A stretch of 64,000 nt of DNA from the NCBI GenBank assembly GCA_021234535.1, contig CM037848.1, positions 13,559,944 to 13,623,943 on the forward strand, given 5' to 3'. This stretch comes from Stichopus chloronotus (Eukaryota; Echinodermata; Holothuroidea; Aspidochirotida; Stichopodidae). The notes beneath the pieces are model-generated. The model was not told the DNA's origin, made no database searches, and saw only the letters and a program-made list of their open reading frames with translations. This document shows positions 34,419 through 49,800 of this stretch, piece after piece (the stretch's first letter is position 1; each line of letters begins with the position of its first letter). A program made the translations under genes and the position numbers.

Positions 34419-37400
34419 GAGAAGATACTGCCCTCTTTATTTCGTTGAAAGAACAGCAAAACAAGAGTGATATAAATAAAGAAAGCAGCGACCTTTCACT
34501 ATGAAATTTGTCACGGAAGCGTAACCCCCGGAAACTATTGGCACGCGCTAGAATAATTTGAACGGCTATCACGATAACCTAGAATGACAGCCCCAGCGGG
34601 ACAAGGAAAACTTCTTAAAATTGGAAGCTATAAATTGCCAATTTCTTCTCTGTTTTAGAAATAGAAATCTTGGCTCCAATACAACATTCAAGCTCGGTTG
34701 AAAATAGCTGTCGGTACGTGAGGTTATTTTCATGAGATAATAAATCGATTTTGTTGTGTAGTGGCCTAAAAGTCCAATCAGTTAGAAACATGAGAACACA
34801 AACAGTTACAAGAAGAACCATTACTTTCACCAGTAATATCCTGTTTTCTTCTTTTTGTAGATTTCGGAATATTTGGAACAATAACTTTAATTTTACTGTT
34901 CAAGGGTGCACGATAATTTATTTGTTTGAAATAATTTCTGCATTTCTTTAAATATAGTTCCAGATTAGACAGACATTCTTATATTTCGTGCGCCCCCCCC
35001 AAAAAAAAAATTAAAAAATTGTCCCGAACCTTTGTTACTGAAGGAATTCGTGGTCGAATTTTTTAAAAAAATAACTACATACAATCGATCAGTTATATAA
35101 TTCGTACAGAGCAGTTCCCTCACATTCTCTGCATCTTTTAAAAGAACATTAGCGAGTTTTGTGGCACTTAAACGCGGGTGACAAATTTCAACACTTCATA
35201 TGCGCAGTGCACACACTGCGATGAGAAGATACAATGCTATAAAAGCCTGGACTTCAAAAGAACCCTGATTTATACTTAGTGTAAACAAGTACTGGATCTC
35301 TTGATGGCTTGGCCCTTATTTCTAACTCAGCGAGAAAAATGCCATAGCAATGTTAAAATAATTACACAGAACTGTCTATGTACATGAATTATCATCGGGG
35401 AATCCCTCTGTTCCTCACTGGGAAGGTCCCTTTTAAATTTTGCACCTTTTTCAATGGCTGTACTTTGATTACAAAGTTGGGCACAAATGTAACAAAATCG
35501 CTTGCTTATCCTGATCTGCAGATAGTGTGGGGCTGGCGCATCTGAATAGCACGGACTAGGTCCAGGAAAGGCCTAATATGCTTTTTTTCAAAATCACATG
35601 TCCAAGTGAACTTGTTTGATAATTATTAACACTCGCATTCAGTAATGTAATGGACTTACTAAGTATTTTTTTTTCACATTCCAAGACATTTGAGTTTCTC
35701 ATGTAACAGTTGGTAATTTTCCTCTTTCAGATATGTGAGCTACAGCAGCATTGCTGCACTGAGTTCAAGTTGTTTTTGTAACTTGGTGTCGAGACATCAG
35801 TGCTCAATCCAGACTTATAACCAATGTTTTACTCTGCAAAACTGTTAACCTCTTGACCTAACCAAAGCGCTCTCTTTATTTCCGTTTAGATGTGCACAAT
35901 CCCAGTGTATCATTTATCCTTCCACGCATCAAGTTCCATGCACTAAGCGCCGTAGATAGTTCCTACAAACAAGTATATTGTAGACCCACTTACATTGCGT
36001 ATAGGGATACAAACACATTTACAACGTAAAGATTTGAATTCACATGTGCATGTAGTTAGTTTCAACTGAATAACTTTACAGTTAACACTAATTCAGAGGC
36101 ATAAAAGGAGGCTACTATATGTATGAAGGCAAAAGCTAATAAAAGCCGTTCAGCAAACATAAACTTCCATAGAACCCATACAACCAATCTCCCAAAATCA
36201 ACAGCCTAACATTGAAATGCTGAATAGCCTAATGTTAAACAGAACGACAATATATAGTAGTGGTCTAGGTAATTAGTGTCTCACGCCACTGGAGAAGATT
36301 TCTGTGTGAGAAAATCAACGTTTTGAAATGCCAGAGATTATCATTTATTCAACATGTACTGTGTGTAAATCTGGACACTACATACGGTGGAAAGTCAACG
36401 GTACACTCCACAGGTCTTTCCAATGATGACAATGTGCACTTATGAGTCCAAGCTCATAGGAACTTGAGCTGAATGTCTACTCAAAGATTTACGTCAATCA
36501 ACTATATTCCAGTAGCATCCGCCCTTTAGAATAGTGAAACACTCAAGACTTTTCTCCCTGATAAAGTAGGAAACCAGAGAGAATTTTCATTCTCATGACA
36601 GGCTACACACTGGCAGACATCTTTGTCTCTAGAGAAGTGGAAACACGCGCGCACTACAAAACGGAAGTCCTGAAGATCTCGTTGTACTGCATGGCCACTA
36701 GCTTGGTCAAGTGTTTTCTCTAACGCACAACCAAATGGTTGCATTGCCTGTGCTAACGGAGTAGTCAGTCCGGTGCAAAGGAACCACAATGCATGAAAGA
36801 CAATGACCCTTGAGGTTATCCTATTTGATATAGGCAATTGCACAGTACGTGAAGAGAATATGTACAGAAAGTGAATAAATAAATATAGGCAATAATGTTA
36901 TAGCACGGTAGGCTATGCGGTTCAGTCGTTTGGACTGATCAAAGCCCATAACTTTTAGAGTTCAGTCATGATCAACAACACGAATGAAGAAAGAGCCAGG
37001 TTCAGACTCATATCCAGGTCAGATTCCTACCAGCCAAATAGAAATAGGGAGGGGGGGGGGAGGGGAGATGCATTGGTAATTACGACATAATGTTGATATT
37101 TCTACACTCCAAAAAATTCTAAGGGGTGCTCTTAGGGGTATTCGCCTTTGTGCCTACAAGAAACAATTTTTACAACGCCTATACGGCGTTTTAAAAATTA
37201 AGTCGTGTTGTTAGTTTCTTATCTGTGACGTCAGTCTCTGCTTGACAACTCTACACAAACGTCACTAGTATATGCTACTTCTCTGGAACATTGTTGTGTA
37301 CATACCGCTTTGCTACATTCTGCATACGAGTGTACGTGCAAAGAGCAACCCTAAACTATAGACATTTGCAAAGAGTTATGACGGAGAGACTGAAGTCACA

Positions 37401-40400
37401 TGTTTCATAAGTCGATCAAACACCTTTGAGGAAAATCGGACGGAACTTTACATTTTAGAACAGGTTAATCGAGGCCAGAAGTAAGATTTTTGAATGGCAG
37501 TTTGGTGTTTCATAAATCAACCGTCTGTACCGTTGACATATTCCATTATTTAAGGATAGATTTTGCTCGAGCTTTGAGTCTCTATGATCAAGTGCCGTAC
37601 TACTATGTTTTGTACTGTAACCTTTGTCAGAGTGAACGAATAACGAGCCGCTCATAATAAACATACCAAAATCCACAGCGTTCCCAGCTCGGCTCCCAAG
37701 GACGTATTTTATGAAATTCAATAAAGGGTCATCAATGAAGGCCATTTATGGGCAAGTTTCCAACAGAAAAATATTTTTTTACCAGTATTATGATTATGAA
37801 TATTATCAGATGATCTTGAAATGTGTTAATCAACATGCTCTCACGTAATCGTGTAAATTTGTTAACGCCGTAAGTTCAAATAATAATAATAAAAAAAAAT
37901 ACGTTGTTGTAAGATGAGTTTGACACATGAACACAGTCCTCATATTGTTAGGGGTCAAGAAAAAGCTCCAAGGGATCAATCCTTCAAAATCCCAACAGTA
38001 AATCACGTGAAATAAAGAGGCATTGTCTTATGCATCAGCGGTAAGTATTTCATCACAAAATGATGGTTCGTGCCATGAGAACAGCGTATGAATGTGACGA
38101 CGGTAAATTAGGGTGGGGAGGGGGGTCTCACGGGCAAAGAGAGAGTAGGACAGTGAAAGAGATAGGAGAGTTGGTGGAAAGTAACAACTGGGGAACTAAA
38201 TTATTCGAAGATGGACTTTTTAGGTACGAAGGGAGACCCTTCACAGGAAAATTGAATGGGGGGGGGGGTTTGTAAATAATGAAGAATGGTAAAAATGTCT
38301 TGGCTCAAATGTCTTGGCTCAGAGTGTTCTACAGATGTTTTGCACTTGACGTCACTCCTATTGTTACGTCACCATACTGGAGGGAAAACAGACAGACACC
38401 CCGGGAAGCGAGTACATTACCGAACGTTATGAGCATGGATAGTACGCATAACGGATATCTAAGACGAATCGTTGCGTCCCCATATATAGGCAGGCCACGC
38501 GGCGCCACTGCGAAATCTCTGTATCTGATGAATAGATGAGTTGAGACTAGCTTATACCAAATCTGGAATTTCATTAAATCTAAGGAAGTCCCTCACTTAT
38601 CCCCGTTCTGTAATTTTCTTATCCCAATCGAATAATTATCCCCCCCCCCCCGCCCTAATCCTGTGGTTACTGTCCCCAACGCCAAGTCCAATATGGTTAG
38701 GCTGTTGGCTGGGCAAGCAGGCACGTAAAGCCTGCTTCACAGATCCAGATGCCCAAATTAACCAAGTAAACCTTCGTAGGCCTTTGAACTTTTGAAAGCA
38801 CTTTTCGTGCCCTTAACAACATAGTGCTCGTTTAATAACGGTAAAAACGAGAGGAACTAGGTTGTTTTGACAACCACCTGCGAAAAAAAAGGACCATACA
38901 AAGCAGCATATATAAGAACAACAGATATCCTGTTCGACGGACTTGAAAAACACCGTAAATCACATATTTGTGACGGTTTTAGAGGAGAAACGTATTTTTG
39001 AAGTTCCCTTGGAGGAATTTTAAGTACAGGAGGTAGCTAAACAAAATAATACACACTACTGAACAAAATATTCGCGTCGAATGCTTTACAACTTTGACTT
39101 GGTCACGTCACAATGATGAAAACACACTTCTAACTTGCGAGTAAAGCCAACAAACTCACTTCTGAACTTTCTTTGTACCCTTTCTTGCTTATCAAGAGTA
39201 ATATTATTTTGATAACGGCAGAAAAAATAAATTTGTGGAGCGAGAGCGTGTTGATCGGTTTGCACGGACTTCACCCTGAATACCTTTTTGCCTTTGAATA
39301 CAACGTGTGGATGTGTACGTGAACCTCTCTGTATTCACAGATGTGAAAATGACATTTTGGAATATTGGCGGTTTTAATCATTAAAATGGTTGAAAATCGG
39401 CACAAATTTCATCAAATATTAACATTTTCACAGGAGAATCCCTTTCTGATACCTGTGTATCATGAGTAAGCATTGGTTAAGTATGCAAACTTATGACATC
39501 AAAAGAAAGACTCCCATGATACGCCTTACGTTATACTTTCTGTACTCATACCCTTTATTTAAAGGACAATTGAGAATTTCATATGTCCCGGCCCCCAGCG
39601 GTTTGTTTTGGAAGCACGTATGTTCTTCTTCTTTACAAATATTGATCGTAAGTATAATATATATATAGGCCTACCAAAAGACATACCGACATTGCGCAAC
39701 ATTCACGTCATCATATCGCAAAAGAAAATAATAAACATAAACACTATTACAATGGATTTTCATTCAGGATTTAATTCTGCAGCTTTTGAATAAAGCCAGC
39801 TCCTTTCTAAAGACAAACGGATGAGTGTGTGAGGAGGAAAAAAAATGATTGAATTATGATTGACGCTACGACTATTGTAAGTTTTGTCGTGTGGCAGGTT
39901 CAATGGTGTTGTGTACAGAAGGTACATTTATTTTCAACAGTGCCATCACTTTTTGCAACTGGGTGTGACGGCTATTGTAAACAGGCTGTTCGGAAAAGAT
40001 CAGGCAAAATACGCACATCAGTCGGTTTCACCTACAAATTCAGTAGAGGTGAATGGAAGACAAAGGTAAAGGGTGGGGTAGTATGCTATTGTTCTGAAAT
40101 CTATTTGTTAATTTTTCCAACATCTCAGACGTTTTGTTTTGCACCCTAATTCGTGTTTCATTTTGGTGACTCGCTCTTGCAGTCTATATGTTATCATAAA
40201 AGATCGCAAGCTTCAAATGCGACACCAGCACGATCTGCTGTCCTACAGTAAATGGAGCTTTTCCTCGAGAAAGCGTTGGAACAAAACTTACAGTAGTAAC
40301 AAAACGTAAAACAAGTGAGGAGAATGTTGATCAGGTTATTACGAATTTGACACTGTAAACTCTGTTGCTTCAGTTGGCGTCGATTTTACAGAATTTTTGT

Positions 40401-40447
40401 CCATTTTGATTTCCATAAAGATGGTACAAAAATTTTTCTGTAAACTA

Positions 40448-40824
40448 TTAAAGAGGCTCATTGAGCTGTTTTGTGAAATTCACTCAATTTTTCTAAACCG
40501 GTCAAGTTTCCTTCACATACTAATGACAAACAGTCAAACTAAAAGGATCCCAAAGTTTAACATACGTTGGAACATTAATGAGTGAGTAATCAACGATTAA
40601 CTTTGGTTTTTGAAACTTTGTCACCAGACATTTTCACACTAGTACATTCACATGCACACAATCAGAGCAAGTAACGGTCAAAAATTCGAAAAAATTGACA
40701 GTTTTCATATAAACTATTGGATGTGAAACTTGATTGATTATGCTAATTTTGAGTATTGTCGTGTGTTTGTATACTTCAAAATCACCGCAATCTTTACTGA
40801 TATCAACTCAATGAGCCCCTTTAA
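40448..40824. mobile_element. TTAA-ended MITE, 377 bp
   Basis: Terminal inverted repeats TTAAAGAGGCTCATTGAG (40448-40465) and CTCAATGAGCCCCTTTAA (40807-40824) match at 17 of 18 positions, and TTAA forms both outer ends. No coding capacity was recognised. It is a different family from the MITE at 9331, since only the TTAAAG start is shared. Confidence 0.65.
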
Positions 40825-43800
40825 AATGTAACTGAATCGACGATCTTAAAGGGAGAAATCAATCCACTCGCCGGACGTTTCTCTTTATTGTTTTTTCTTC
40901 AAGCAGCCACATAAAACTGTCGATAAGGCGTTTCTTAAAAACCCAGGACCGCAATTTTTGAGTTCAAAGGTTATTTTAGCAGGGACCTGGAATTCTTGGT
41001 AGCCCAGCGAATGAGAAGAAAGAAGAAGAAAGAATTTGCACCCGTGGTTATAGGCCTAGAAATAGACCAAAATGAAATGAGAGGAATCTTTGAAGTATTA
41101 AAAAAAAGAGGTTTAAAACTTTGGAAAGAGAACCACCCAGGAAGATGGCACCGACCTAATTTTCTGTAGATTATTGACAATTGAAAGATGCGCAATGTTT
41201 GACAACAGGAAACTTTATATGCTTCCATTTGCAACATCGGGAAGTAATTTTAGGGGTCACTGTGCAAAGAGGTAGGCCCATAGACGTTGAGGTAAACACA
41301 GCAACAGATAGTTAACTTTTAAAGAAAGTAGCAAAATAACGTCAATCACTACGAGGAGGTTCCGGAGAAACATACCTAGGACGAACTATGTTGAGTCATT
41401 AAATGTTTCACTAATGTATACAGCTTTGGAATATTATTCCTTCCTTGAAACCTCCAACGGACTTGCACAAATATGCAAGTCACAACAGGGATCAATCCTC
41501 CACAGGCCAGCTCTTGACTATAATTACTGAGTGAACCGTCCCGGAATTGGACCCCCCTCCTTCAATAAAAAAAAATTGATACGGAATTCAGAGGAGACAC
41601 TCAACCAAAGGATGGCACAGTTCCGATGCTACGGAATTTTGTTGAAACCTCACTTTCATCAGCCTGTTGCCATATAAAAATCTCTGCATTTTTTTTTCAT
41701 CAAAGATTGTGGGATGGACAAGAAGTAAGTGGTTGGGAGAATTAAAACTATCGGCTGGGGCGGTGAGTCACTGCCTTAAATAGGCTACTTTACAAGATTC
41801 ACTGGAATACAAACAAATAGAACTTAACAAATGCCACTGAAAACAAAGAAAACAACAACACAAATTTATAAAAAACAACAACAAAAACGCAAGTTATATG
41901 TGTCGATTTGTTTGCTTTCATGGATCAAGGACCCTATACCGTACCACCATCCAAGAACCCTTAAACAGAACTAAAATCGTCTTAGGACCACCTGAAAGTC
42001 TAGTAAAACCATCTTCTGAAGTTGACCTCGACCTGTGAACTTTGCATGTCGTCAACGGATCACCCCATCGTCGTTTTAATATCGTTACTTTTGGGGGGAA
42101 ATATTGACAAATCATTGGGGATTTTATAGCATTATAATTTACCTGGCAGACAGAAATCAAACGTTAATGGACAACTGGACATATTGTTTGGAATATGCTC
42201 ATCGCTTCTTCTGTCGATCGTTTAGTTTTTCTCTCTCTCTCTTTACAACTTTATTGCCCAAAGTACATATAAGATTTGGTGACGTAGTGTCAAATTTGGA
42301 AAAAAAAAATTTAAATAGAATTTCGGGATGTGCCATAATACGAGTGGATGTACAGTAAACAAGGATGTTTATAAATCTTTATTTAGACAACCTCGCAGTT
42401 CAACAAACCATCGCCGGCATTGAACCTGACCTTTGACCTTGGATGGCCAATACGTCATCATTCTTTAACGATTGTCTGCGTCTCGGTGAGTCTGCTCCTG
42501 TCAAGGATGGGTGACATATTGCAAACTATTTTCAAGACTATCGTCGAGCAAAATTTGGACCTATTGCAAGCATCGCGGTCTCAATCAACAAACCTTTGGA
42601 AAGGGATACGAAATATGATAGATGGCTATAAATGTACATAAACACACAAGATTATTATTATTATTTTTTTTCGATAATGTAACTTTCACACTAAATATTT
42701 ATTACGGTGCTTGCATACATGGAAATGGTACCAAAGAAATTTGGAAAGAAGTTCGAAACGGTACGGATAAAGACATTTCAACCCTTCCCAGTTAAGAACA
42801 TGAACAACCAGAAAGTCAAATGACATTACACATGGAGTCAGGACTTAGTTAAATTTGGCTGTGTTGTTGCTTCGTGAACCCTAACCTTAATAATACATCC
42901 CTATTGTTGTTTTTTCCGAGGACTTTAGAAATCTATAGAAGTTCTCTCTGAGGACCTGAAATTCTTTTGTTCGTGTCTTCGGAAAGTATTACAATATAAA
43001 AGCACACATACACACACGTAATCACCGTCCCTAGCCTGCCGTCGCAAGGAATCAAAAAGGGAGTTTGCGTGAAAGTATGCACAACATTGGTTTACCTGCA
43101 TATGGATTGTTACGGATGCGGGATTACTATAGCGGTAGAGATATAGTACGATTATTTCAGCGATGGCGTGCTATAACCTTTTTGTTGCTATGTTTATTTC
43201 TCTCTCTAATTGTCACAAGATCTTGATCGGCGTGAGTTCCTTTGGAATATTCCCCTTTTGCTTCAACAAGTAAATGTGTCACAATTACGTTCGATTAATA
43301 ATACATTGAATATACCGACATCGAACCCTTAGTCCGTCCACCTCCTTGTAGTCCTCGTTCCCAATATGTCTGTTGTCCTCCCCCCCCCCCCCGTCCCTCT
43401 CCCCGTTTTTGAAGAACATACATGTTATTATAAGAGTGAATTCAAGTACAGTAACTCGTTGACTGAAGTGACAGCTAAGGCAACTCATAGTAAATCACTC
43501 TAAATATGTGCCTCGGACAAGAGTGACATTGGGAGCTGCTACGCAAAGCGCCAATAGCTTCCCCCCCCCCCCCCCTCAGATTAAAATCACGCACACATAC
43601 ACACACACACATGGTCAGCACCATAGCAATATAAATTTTGTGCTCTTTTCGGTCACAATTTTGTTTTAAATATTCTCAGGAGGACTAGACTTCGGCAATG
43701 GGATGGGGGGGGGGGTTGAAAGTCACTCTCCAAGGGGTCTTGGATAACTTAGTACTACTATAGCGTAGTAGAAGACAATTAATTTTTTGCTCTTCAGAGT

Positions 43801-46800
43801 GATCCTCTGTACAGTTAAGATTGACCGTCTGCCCACCTGCATAGCGCCCCTCCCCACCTTATCACTCATACCATACAAGTATCAATGAAGACTTACCATC
43901 CCTTGTACTACATACTGACGTAAACATGACGTCAGATCATGAGATTAACTGAGGTATGCAGACCCTCACACGATGTTCTACGAATCACAAAGTGACAGTG
44001 GCACTAATAGTCGAGATTTATTTGCAAATATTGCTAACTGTTTTGCAGGCAATATAAACTTTTAAATAGTCTGAGTTTTATGCGATGATTATTTTCGTTG
44101 GGTACGATCCATTGAGGCTACGAGAAGTGTTGACAGATTTGTGAACTAGGCCATGTCATACCCGCTTGATGAAAATAACTTCACTGAAGTGAGATAGCTG
44201 TCTGACAAAAACAAGCTTGACAAGGAATAAGCACGGAACACGCTACAACTGTATGAAAGAAAACAGGATTGCAGGGCGCCCCTCTCTTGATATCCGTCCT
44301 GAAATTGACATCATTGACATATGTCAATGTTGTTAATACTTCTGTCGCACTTGGCGCGCCATGCATGGAAATGTACATGTGCAAACGTACGAAGGGAAGC
44401 GGGGAGGGGGGGTATGAGGTGATGGAAGCTAGACATTGAGAGAATGAGAAAAGAGGCGCACTCATTATTTGTGTAAGTGCTTGTTAAGCTTGTTTACGCG
44501 GAGAAGTGACAACTGGGGAAAGAGGGTAAAGAAAAGAAAGGCTGAGGGAGGCCTCTGTTGAAGGTCCACTGTGGTGTCACACAACCATAGATACACAGAT
44601 CTGCAAATTCTACGAGGGAAGTTTATGTTTCTAAGGAACTTTGAGAGTCACGTGGCAATACGATAGTCTGTATAAGGTATGTGAGTTTTTGTTGCAGCAT
44701 CGTCGGGTGCCCGAAAATACCTAATCACTCGCTTTTTATAAGGTCAAATGTGAAATGAGTCTTCCTTTATCTTTGCGTCATCATTATGTTAATATATACA
44801 TGGTGCCATCCGATGAGATAAGGAAGTTAAAAAAAATTCTTCCGTTGTAGTTCCGATTAGTATATCGGGTGCAAAAGTCATGTTGTATACGGTTCCTTAC
44901 TTTGCTTTGATATGCAAAGTCACTTCATCATTTGCTTTCAGTGTACCGTATCCGCCATGACAGGGCAAAGTGTACAAGGCAAAAAGGCAATGTGCATCAA
45001 TTTGTGTCAGCAGGCTTTTGATTACGATATATATCGTCAGCACAAATATCTGATACCGTCAGTCGTTTTAGAAATCCTTTCCTTTATTTTTTAAAGTATT
45101 GAGCATATCAAATTCATTTTAATTTTAATGCGTGGATCGTAATATAGAGATGCCTTGGAAGACGTGATCCTCAAAATCTATACCCACACGATGGTAGTTC
45201 ATTCTCTCAAGCTGCGTAATCACATCATTCATGCATTGTTCAACTTAACACACATAGTTGTTGACATTATTAACCCAATTTTTCAATTTTCTTTGAAATC
45301 AGAAGAACTAAATTTATGCCCAAACTGCAGACGATTGATAAACGAATCCCCCTTCCGGCTGTCTCTAGAGTAAAAAAAAATTGATTTGTGGGCTCATATC
45401 TTTTATTCCTTGTTGTTCCTTAACCTTATTTTGCAAAACTGTTCCGACGTGAAATAATTTCTTTATTCTATTTTTTTTTATCACGTCGAATTTATTCTTT
45501 CTCTCATTTTTTTCTCTACAAAATCGTTCACTAACAAGTAAGGTCGGCAACCTTTACTATTAAACAGGAAATACAAACAAGATAAATCCTAATTCCCTAC
45601 AGCAAAAACATTCCTTTTCTTGTCTTACTATTTTATATTCATGACTCTCCTTCTTGTTCAGATTACGTTGCTGTAGTTAGGAGATGAACCGTTGACCCAG
45701 GCGAATGGTGAAAGATTTCATTATATGATATATGGTCATGTTGAAGCGGGGGGGGGGGGGACAAATAAAGCCGGCAAACCTAATTTATGTCTGAACACGG
45801 AAATGAAAAGATCTGAACTTACATCCTAAAAGAGCTTCATCCACGCGTTTCTTGTCCCACGCATGCCCGCTTAAAGCAATATTTGGCAAGTTTGGCGCTC
45901 CTTGCATGTTATTGACGTTTTCAAAGACGTTACATATTGCAGACGGTTGAGATGTCGTGGCAATTGTAATGGTTGTCAGTGTGCCTAGTTTCGACTCTCC
46001 GTCCCAAATTTCATATTTTTAAATACGCCTACAGATAGATATAGATGGATATTTAAACGTGGTCTCATTAAGTCTTAATTTCCCACGTACAGTCTACTGG
46101 TAGACTCCAGAAACATTCTTCATTGAGGCGATGTACAGTTACCCTCGTCCATGCATGTCCACCCCTTGAACGATACTATTTTCCAAAGGGGAGGGGGGTT
46201 ATTATGAAACCAGTGTCAATCAAATTCTGATTGCCGATGTGATGTGGGACCCTTCAACAACAAATTAACAACTCCATGCAGTTGTGAACTTTCCTCATTT
46301 GATGCGTAAATACATGCTAACGAGTACTGAGGAACCTGAATGGAGTCAAATTAAAGGAAAACACCCACCCAGTAACTCGCTAGCCCATTCGCCATCCCAT
46401 AGCTCCATCAAAAAGCCATGGCTTAAACAACATCATGTGACTTAATTACAACCTAGCTTTATACCTTCCCCCCACCTCTAACATACGACGCTTTAACCTT
46501 GAACGTACGTATCGGAAAGGAATTTTGTCCGTTGCAAGCCATCGATGTTTTGCAATTACTGTTTGTCCTATGTCTTCCTTGAACAGGGGATCATCTCCTT
46601 TCTACAAAAACATGCACCCAACCTACACACCATATCCAGGCCTGTGAAAAATCGTAGCCGTAAAGCTGTAGGGCAACTTTGAGGTTCAGCGGTCCGTTAA
46701 AAAAGTGCAGAATATAATGCGTTTGTTCTCCCTCTAAATACGAACGAATTATCCTGTAGTCGAATGTTTAAAGAGTTTGTATCTTTAGTGGTCGATATTC

Positions 46801-49800
46801 ATCATCCTCCTCGTTCGATAATTGACCTAAGCTACATCAAAGAATGTTGGCTACAAAAAGAGACTTGTGTATCACACGACATTTGAATAAAATATCGCGG
46901 CCACTACTAGCAAGATTGAAATTGAAGTAATAAACAGTGTGATGGTTAAAAAATAACAGAAAAAACCAAGGAAAAAGAAATAAGGGATAATTATTTTTCT
47001 TCAACCAGCTAAGAATCTATGAATCTTTTAGCCATTGAAGTAATTCCAAATTTTAACGACAAACTAATTCCATACCGTTCAGACGACATTAGTCACGTGG
47101 TAATTACAGTCATATGATTTGCTGGGACGCTTATCAAGATCAGAAAGATTATGTCTATGATGGAATGTGGCTTATCTCTAATCTTGTCTTAATTGTTTGT
47201 TCGAGGGCCTTGTATTGCCATTTTGTACACATGCACTTCTAAATGTATTGGGTAATAGAAGGTGCTTGAACTACTGTAGCACGCAGGTATCGGCTCAGTA
47301 GGCAGCTCCCTGGTGGGCCTATCGGTTCCCTAATTATCTGTAATCCTATTGACATTAAACGCTGACAAAAGAACATTTTTGTGATGATTAAGTCTGTTAC
47401 CTTCAAACAGGGTTGGCGATTATCGCTCTGTACCATTAATTAGTATGACTTTAATGCTAGGATTCACACCTACAGGGCAAGTTCCATTTTGTGCATAGCA
47501 TGTTAGCAGTACGGTACGCAACTGCTCTGACTGACTGACTGTCTCCACCGTGCCAAATTCTGCTCAAGGAAGATTTGTCCACCCAACTCGAAATTTCCAA
47601 AAATCGAAATGATGTATCTTTCGTAGCTCATCCTATGCATAACGTTTTGATGAGAAAAAGGGTATTGCCTATGTTCATTGGTGAGACTGAATGGTTTAAG
47701 AATGATTTAGTCTAAGCTGTTTTCTTTGAATGTCATGTAAATTAAGCGCAACATTTCCTTAAAGACAAAAACTCATCACCCCAGACAGTTTCAATTCTCC
47801 GAACCAACTACCTCTAGTCCCTCCCTCAGGCTGTGTTAAATTCCTCCACACGTGTAGTCAAAACGATGGATCCCTGAGAAGGCTGTGTAATACGAGCTGC
47901 TCTGCATCTTTCGAATTTGCTGTCAATCTAAGAGTACTGTAACTTAGAACCATTTGAGAATTTTGCTTTCCGGGAGGTAAAAATATAGCTTCGTGTGATG
48001 CAATACAGCCTTTCAGTCCTCTTAAAACAGACGCAAATTTGTGTTACATCGCTGCAAGAAATCTTAACGTGATATCATACATTTTATACCATCTGAAGAA
48101 GACATAACTGTGCTCCCCGATGGTAGTACATCTACTTGTTCTGTCATATGTTTAGTTATAATGCAGGGAAGGTGTTCTCAGGAAATGATTGATTAACGGA
48201 ACTGTTTTGAAGTCCAGTAGCCTATACATGTAGGCCTACAAATTCATGTAATCTGCAACATCGTCAACATTGTACAATAAAGACAGGACCATGACCGCGT
48301 CATTTGGGAATCGTATCGTATACATAGACTGTTAGCCAAACAAAATGAGTCACTATGTAATGATGCTATATAGTGACAGAGAAAGAATAACAAATCAGCT
48401 CAAGTAGGAAGCTGAAGGTACAGTAACAAGTGATTGATTGCTCTTATCAATCAAGTTAATACACTTGTTTGTTTTGTATGCTCACCTGTGTAAACAATTG
48501 CAGTTTGAGTAAGTGAATGATAAAGGAAACAAAGTCTACTAATATGTATTTCCAGACATCAGACGGGAGGCGTTGACAGTGTAGTTGTAATATGTTTCAG
48601 GCATATGATACCAGTTCTGCGAAAACTACATATGACGCGGTCATGTTGTGACTACATATATGCAATATCTATGTAGGCTAGGCAGCCACATCTGGTAACT
48701 CACCACACTGCAATGTATGTGTGCTTCTCTAATCTCTTGTCGTAAGTTTACAAATAACATCTAAACCAAAGCGGCATAAGTTGGCGTACGTATCCTAGTC
48801 TTAGCCTAATAGTATTTCAGAGGGTAGGCTACAAACCAAAAAGTAAACATTGGAAGAGTAGTTTTCATTCTTCTTCATGATAAAGAGAGAGATTTGAGAA
48901 GGAATTCACGAGTGGAATGAATACACGGAAGCTCAAGAATCACTGAATAACTAATTGCAGAAAATTGCATATTCTTAACACAGTGATTTGTAACAGACAA
49001 TTTGCTTAACAGATTCTATTCCACACAAAGCCCACTTTGAGGCAGTATCGGGGTCATTAGTACGTTTTGTTTGCTTTAGGTTGTAAAGAGTTTTGTAGGA
49101 ATTTAATCCGCATTGCATGCCTGCCATCGATTCAGAACATATCCCAAGTTTTCACAGTTTTCGTGTATAGCTCTGTGAGAGCAGGGAGTATAGCGTCATG
49201 TGTAGAGTAAGCTCAATGGTCCCACTCCAGGGTGTTGCTATTCAAGTTGACAGCAACTACATGGTCCTACACTATACGTCTTCCATTGAACCTATCAAAG
49301 GAGGTCGTACCACTGGCCTCCGATTAACACTTCATGCAATGCAAACAGACGTCGAGATTCGAGAGCACAGATCAAAGGAAGTACGAGGAGGAAGTGTTAA
49401 GGGGGAGGTGAGTACTGGTGGAAGGGCGGAGGGGGTCTCGCTAAAGTCTCTGGCCAGTAGATCCCATACAATTTGATAATCTATCCTACGCTTAACTGCA
49501 GTGTACTTATCTGCAACTGAGGATGGTACCAAATGCACTTGAAAACAATATATATTTCATTCCCCTTGACACGTTTGGTGAAGTTGATGTGACGATAATA
49601 GCTTAAATAATTATGATAAAACCCGAGACTTTAGACATTTCAATCGTCAAGTCTACTGAGGTGGAAAACTTGTAGGCCTATGCATGCAGTCTGCTCATTC
49701 GATCAGTTACTATGGTCCGTAACACCAATTCATGTCAAAAGGTCCATAGCAACAAGATATCTGTCACCGAGTCTTGTAAACCTTCGATGAAACGAGCACA

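Noticed and set aside
36526..36843. 105-codon minus-strand open frame
   Set aside because: No domain recognised, no splice sites fitting the MLCK gene phases, and ordinary composition for a chance frame.
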